Shown here: in pieces, positions 60,320-64,000 of the stretch
How positions within the stretch are numbered: position 1 is the stretch's first letter
How the letters are laid out: every line of letters begins with the position of its first letter
Assembly: GCA_963721385.1 (NCBI GenBank)
Contig: CAVRJB010000013.1
Coordinates: forward strand, 372,001-436,000
From: DAOMFB01 sp963721385
Lineage (GTDB): Bacteria > Acidobacteriota > Thermoanaerobaculia > UBA5066
DNA length: 64,000 nucleotides
Direction: 5' to 3'
The notes under the pieces: model-generated
What the model saw: only the letters and a program-made list of their open reading frames with translations
Database searches by the model: none
Told to the model about the DNA's origin: nothing
Position numbers and translations under genes: made by a program

Positions 60320-61354
60320 TCACTCGATCCGGAAGACGATCTTCCCGAACCCGTCCCCCTTCTCGAGCCGCTCGTAGCCGTGCCTGACGTCGACAAGGGG
60401 GTAGACCTCGTCGACGACCGGGTCGAGGCGCCCCGAGGCGACGGCGGCGAGCATCGCGGAGAACTCGGCGTCGTTCCCCATCGTCGAGCCGAGGATCGAG
60501 AGCTGCTTCCAGAAGATGATCCGGATCTCCTCCTCGGGATTCGGGCCGCTCGTCGCGCCGCAGGTGACGATCCGCCCCATCTTCGCGGCAGCCGCGAGCG
60601 ACGCGCGCCACGTCGCCTGTCCGACCGAGTCGATGACGACGTCCACGCCCCGCTTTTTCGTGATCTCGCGGACCTTCTTGCCGACGTCCACCTTCGTGTA
60701 GTCGAGGACGATGTCGGCGCCGAGCGCTTCGGCGCGGCGGCGCTTCTCCTCCGACGAGGAGGTCACGATGACGTGGGCGGCGCCGCAGAGGCGCGCGATC
60801 TGGAGCGCGAACGTCGAGACGCCCCCGCCGACGCCGTGGATCAGCACGGTCTCGCCCGGCTTCAGCTCCGCGCGCGTGACGAGCATCCGCCACGCGGTCA
60901 GGGCCGCGAGCGGGAAGGCCGCGGCCTTCTCGGGCGACAGGTTCGGCGGCGCCGGGAAGACGTTGGCCCTCGGGACGGCGATCTTCTCGGCGAACGTGCC
61001 CCGGACGTGCTCGCCGAGGATCCGGTAGTCGATGCAGAGGCTCCTTTCGCCGGCGCGGCAGAACTCGCAAGTTCCGTCGGCGAGACCCGGCTGCAGGACC
61101 ACCTTCTCGCCGGCGAAGACGTCGGCGACCCCCTCTCCGACCGCTTCCACGTGACCGAAGCCGTCCGCGCCGGGGATGTGAGGGAACGAAAGGGGGACGC
61201 CCGGGATGCCGTGCCTCACGAAGAGGTCGAGCCGGTTCATGGCGGCGGCCTCGAGCCGGACGAGAACCTCCCCCGGACCCGCGACCGGATCCGGGAGGTC
61301 GCCGAATTTCAGGACGTCGTTCTTGCCGTGGGACTCGAGATAGACGGCCTTCAT
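60320..61354 (-). CDS. Zinc-containing MDR dehydrogenase / quinone-oxidoreductase-like
   Basis: This 344-residue protein has the N-terminal GroES-like fold PDPVAGPGEVLVRLEAAAMN and GADGFGHVEAVGEG. Structural-zinc cysteines are in TCEFCRAGERSLC. The Rossmann core has VLIHGVGGGVSTFALQIARL, and TSSSEEKRRRAEALGAD fits NADPH binding. The Cys of the catalytic zinc is replaced (AAMNRLDLF), so catalytic zinc is probably absent, as in quinone reductase-type members. It runs convergent with the cupin gene. The ATG is at 61354. Substrate unknown. Confidence 0.85.
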   Translation of the reverse strand: MKAVYLESHGKNDVLKFGDLPDPVAGPGEVLVRLEAAAMNRLDLFVRHGIPGVPLSFPHIPGADGFGHVEAVGEGVADVFAGEKVVLQPGLADGTCEFCRAGERSLCIDYRILGEHVRGTFAEKIAVPRANVFPAPPNLSPEKAAAFPLAALTAWRMLVTRAELKPGETVLIHGVGGGVSTFALQIARLCGAAHVIVTSSSEEKRRRAEALGADIVLDYTKVDVGKKVREITKKRGVDVVIDSVGQATWRASLAAAAKMGRIVTCGATSGPNPEEEIRIIFWKQLSILGSTMGNDAEFSAMLAAVASGRLDPVVDEVYPLVDVRHGYERLEKGDGFGKIVFRIE

Positions 61355-61376
61355 GGAAGCCTCCGTCGGGAGGCTA

Positions 61377-64000
61377 TCAGGAGAGCGGAGGCGCGACCGT
61401 CAGCACCGCTCCGGCGGAGTAAGCGTTGAACTCGGGCGCGTACATCGACTGGACCGTCGCCGGCGAGACGCGGAACGTCCCCGCCATGTTCGCCCGAAGT
61501 CTGTACTTGAAGGTGTACTCGCCGACGGGAAGGCGCTCGAAGAAGAAGTTGGTCGCGCTGTCGCGGACCTCCTCGTAATACCCGAGGCCGAGGTTCCACT
61601 TCCAGCGCGAAACCGCGCTGACCGGCTCGAGGCCGGCGGCGCGGGGGTCCCGGAGGTGGACGTACTCCGCCTCGTGCTTCGTCCGGAGCGAGAGCTGGAC
61701 CTCCACCTCGTCTCCCGGCGCGAGGACGGCGCCGTCGGTGAGCGGCTTCAGGACGAACTCGCGCCCCGTGTTCTCGCGCCGGAAGTAGCGGCGGGAGACC
61801 GCGAAGAAATCGCCGCGGTCCTCGGCCGGGAGCTTCTCGGTCGAGAACGACCAGGTGGCCGAGGCGAAAGCGAATCCCTTCGACTCCTTCTCGACGACGA
61901 CCTCCGACGTCGTCTTCGGGTCGACCTGCGCGCCCGGGATGACGATCTGGTTCTTCTCCCCCGTGTACCGGTCCGGCTCGAAGGTGAAGCTGACCTTCCG
62001 GTTCCCGACGACGACCGTCGCGTCCTCCGGGATGCCGAGCGCCCCTTCCTTCTTCAGGTAGTGGGCGAGCGAATAGATCACCTCGGCCGTCGCGCGGGTC
62101 GACTTCCACTGGCTCAGCTTCTTGTGGAGGAGGAGCCACTGGACGAGGCCGTCGGTCCGGGCGTCGCCCGGCAGGAGCTCCATCAACGTCCGGAGCGCGA
62201 AGGCGTGCGTCTCGATCGTGTCGTTGTACCAGAGCCACGACCGCTCTTCGGGCGCCCAGAACGTCCCTTCCTCGTCGTTCGACTTCGCCGAATCCATGAC
62301 CGACGCCCAGACGAGCCGCGCGTCCTTCTCGCGTCCCATCCGCTTCAGCGTCAGCGCGAGGTATCCCTTCAGGTAGGGCGAGTGCTGCCGCCAGTGCTTG
62401 AACGAGAAGTCGAGGATCTCCTTCCGTTCGGCCGGCGTCAGCGCGCCGGAGCTGAAGGAGTCGTCGGGGAACGACGACGCGACGTAGTTCAGGAACGTCA
62501 CGAACTCCCAGCAGCCGTCCAGCGCCATGCACTTTCGCCACTCGGTCCGGTAATGGTCGGCGACGTACCCCCACGCCCGCTGGCTGACGTCCTTCGGCAC
62601 CTCGACGCCGAACTCCGTCGCGTTCGCGAAGCCGTGCAGGATGTAAAGCGTCATGTAGGGCGACGGCGGGCCGCCCGGCCACCACGGGAAGCCGCCCGAC
62701 GAGGTCTGGGCCTTCCGGAGCTTCAGGAGCGAGGCGTCGCGGTCGGCCTTCGCGATGCGCGGGTCGAGGACGTTCGTCAGGCCGTGCCCGGCGTCACGCC
62801 CCCCCTTCGCCTGGGCGAGCCACGGCATCTCCTCGAGCGCCATCTTCCGGTTCGCGTCCGCCGAGTCGAACGTCTCGAGCGGCGTCTCCCGTTTCGAGAA
62901 CTCCGCGGCCATCTTCGCGATCGCCGGGTAGTCGCGGTAGAGCGACGAGACGATGCCGGTCGAGACGAAGCGGTTGAGCGTCTGCTCCGTGCACTCGTAC
63001 GGGTAGTTGACGAGGTACGGCAGGGCCTTCAGCACCGAATAGAAGAGCTGCGCGTCGACCGTCACGACCATCTGCTCGTTCACGAGCGTCGGATCGGGCG
63101 TCGTCGCCTGCGCCGCGAGGTCGGCGAAGCGGAGCGTCTTTCGGTCGCGGTTCTTCAGCGTGACGAAGCGCGACTGGACGAGGTGCATCCGTCCCGGCAG
63201 AACCGGGAGCGGGCGGAGCTCGCCGTCCGAAAGGTCGCCCGAGACGGCCGTCACCTTGAACGCGACCGTCTTCACGCCGGCGGGAGCGGTCAGCCGGAAG
63301 GTCTCATTCGCGCCGCCTCCCGGCTTGACCCGGAACGAACGCGTCGCCGTGGCGCCGGAGAGCCCGAAGTCGGCGAGAAGGCTCCGGTTCGTCGCCGGGT
63401 CGAGGACGTCGAGCGTCAGGTTCCCGGCGAGGTCCCGCTCTGCGGCGTTGTTCACGACGACCTTCAGCTCCGCCACGTCCCCTTCCCGGAGAAAGCGAGG
63501 AACGTACGGGCGGACCATCAGTTCCTTCACGGTCCGCGTCTGCTTCGTGACCGAGCCGCCGCGGAGGCCGCGCGTGACCGCGTGGACCCAGACGTTCCAG
63601 GAGGTGACCGAGTCGGGGACCGTGAACTCGATCGTCGCCGAGCCGTCGGGGCCGGTCAGAAGCTGCGGCTGCCAGAAGGCCGTCTCGGAGAAGTCGCTCC
63701 GGAGAGGGACGGGCGGCGCCGGCTCTGCTGGAGCGAGGCCCTCCGCGACGCTCTTCGGCTTCGCCTCGTCCTTACCGTCGCGCTCCCGGAGCTCGTCGGT
63801 CGCGGCCGCCCGGCCGGCGACCATGCCCCCCTCGGCGGCGACGTCGCTCCGCGCGGACTTCAGGGCCATCGGCGCGGCCGGCAACGCCTGGTTGTAGGCG
63901 CGGCGGCCCGGCCCGCCGATGCCGTACCCGTCGAGGAGCTTCAGCCGGTCGGGGACGGGAGGCGACCATCCGGGAATTCCAGGCAGGCTGCTCTCGAGTT
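61377..64000 (-). CDS. Alpha-2-macroglobulin family protein, 5' end beyond window
   Basis: This is the C-terminal 873 residues of a bacterial alpha-2-macroglobulin, open to the window edge. The partial start reads DGYGIGGPGRRAYNQALPAA. SATIEFTVPDSVTSWNVWVHA marks the MG7 to A2M border. A macroglobulin domain (FLREGDVAELKVVVNNAAER) is followed by the thioester motif YECTEQTL (Cys codon at 62991-62993, Gln near 62982). The thioester helical domain and receptor-binding domain finish at SAGAVLTVAPPLS. Such periplasmic proteins trap attacking proteases by covalent thioester bonds. An upstream pbpC gene, a frequent partner, would lie outside the window. Confidence 0.9.
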   Translation of the reverse strand, partial: LESSLPGIPGWSPPVPDRLKLLDGYGIGGPGRRAYNQALPAAPMALKSARSDVAAEGGMVAGRAAATDELRERDGKDEAKPKSVAEGLAPAEPAPPVPLRSDFSETAFWQPQLLTGPDGSATIEFTVPDSVTSWNVWVHAVTRGLRGGSVTKQTRTVKELMVRPYVPRFLREGDVAELKVVVNNAAERDLAGNLTLDVLDPATNRSLLADFGLSGATATRSFRVKPGGGANETFRLTAPAGVKTVAFKVTAVSGDLSDGELRPLPVLPGRMHLVQSRFVTLKNRDRKTLRFADLAAQATTPDPTLVNEQMVVTVDAQLFYSVLKALPYLVNYPYECTEQTLNRFVSTGIVSSLYRDYPAIAKMAAEFSKRETPLETFDSADANRKMALEEMPWLAQAKGGRDAGHGLTNVLDPRIAKADRDASLLKLRKAQTSSGGFPWWPGGPPSPYMTLYILHGFANATEFGVEVPKDVSQRAWGYVADHYRTEWRKCMALDGCWEFVTFLNYVASSFPDDSFSSGALTPAERKEILDFSFKHWRQHSPYLKGYLALTLKRMGREKDARLVWASVMDSAKSNDEEGTFWAPEERSWLWYNDTIETHAFALRTLMELLPGDARTDGLVQWLLLHKKLSQWKSTRATAEVIYSLAHYLKKEGALGIPEDATVVVGNRKVSFTFEPDRYTGEKNQIVIPGAQVDPKTTSEVVVEKESKGFAFASATWSFSTEKLPAEDRGDFFAVSRRYFRRENTGREFVLKPLTDGAVLAPGDEVEVQLSLRTKHEAEYVHLRDPRAAGLEPVSAVSRWKWNLGLGYYEEVRDSATNFFFERLPVGEYTFKYRLRANMAGTFRVSPATVQSMYAPEFNAYSAGAVLTVAPPLS

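Overview
The window is a GC-rich (close to 70%) bacterial chromosome segment, most likely from an uncultured Acidobacteriota lineage. This assignment is inference. It rests on eukaryotic-like Ser/Thr kinases fused to TolB-type propellers or TPR tails, a zapA-6S RNA-rny-ymdB locus downstream of thrS-infC-rpmI-rplT-pheS-pheT, DUF481 and bacterial alpha-2-macroglobulin genes, and a diderm envelope (TolC, RND pump, lipoproteins, beta-barrels). No phage, IS element, plasmid origin or CRISPR array is visible.

Region by region. Positions 1-1384 hold two zinc-type dehydrogenases on the minus strand, the first cut by the window edge. Positions 1404-8153 are a metal-efflux locus: a minus-strand czcCBA-type RND operon, divergent from a cation diffusion facilitator. 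A DinB-like protein follows. Positions 8725-17580 carry three tandem minus-strand kinase genes. The first and third are near-identical paralogues with propeller tails, and the middle one has a TPR tail. All three are broken by frameshifts. A HigB/HigA-type toxin-antitoxin pair sits between the second and third on the opposite strand. Positions 17715-20359 hold ispA-xseB-xseA, with xseA frameshifted. They are followed by an O-antigen ligase-like gene, a Trm112-like protein, a DUF481 barrel and MscL. Positions 23184-25054 carry a frameshifted zinc phospholipase C/P1-like enzyme with an extra beta-rich C-terminus. Positions 25063-36896 form a long minus-strand information-processing cluster: two tRNA-Val genes, thrS, infC (probable AUC start), rpmI, rplT, pheS, pheT, a ZapB-like coiled coil, zapA, 6S RNA, rny, ymdB and a GT-C membrane glycosyltransferase. 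A family of related hairpins lies in its gaps.

Positions 37115-48861 are a mixed envelope and signalling region: a zinc-ribbon kinase with a polytopic tail, a hotdog protein, a GDSL hydrolase preceded by two tiny overlapping frames, a lipoprotein, a LysM protein, a radical SAM protein convergent with a lipoprotein, a DPM-like GT2 coupled to a flippase-like membrane protein, and an alpha/beta hydrolase. Positions 48874-64000 hold housekeeping and accessory genes in tightly overlapping groups: RidA, a Cys/Met-metabolism PLP enzyme with a GNAT, a metG-LOG-tatD-metallopeptidase series, a secreted protein with Sir2 and RadC, a GAF histidine kinase, DUF1801-cupin, a quinone-oxidoreductase-like MDR, and the C-terminal part of a thioester alpha-2-macroglobulin.

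Reading frames are clean over most of the window. Frameshifts cluster in the kinase tandem (more than ten in the first copy) and occur once or twice each in xseA, the phospholipase-like gene, the GT2 gene and the zinc-ribbon kinase. Some may be base-level assembly errors at G/C runs. The density in the first kinase, plus its ACG in place of a start codon, suggests real decay or mis-assembly of near-identical copies.
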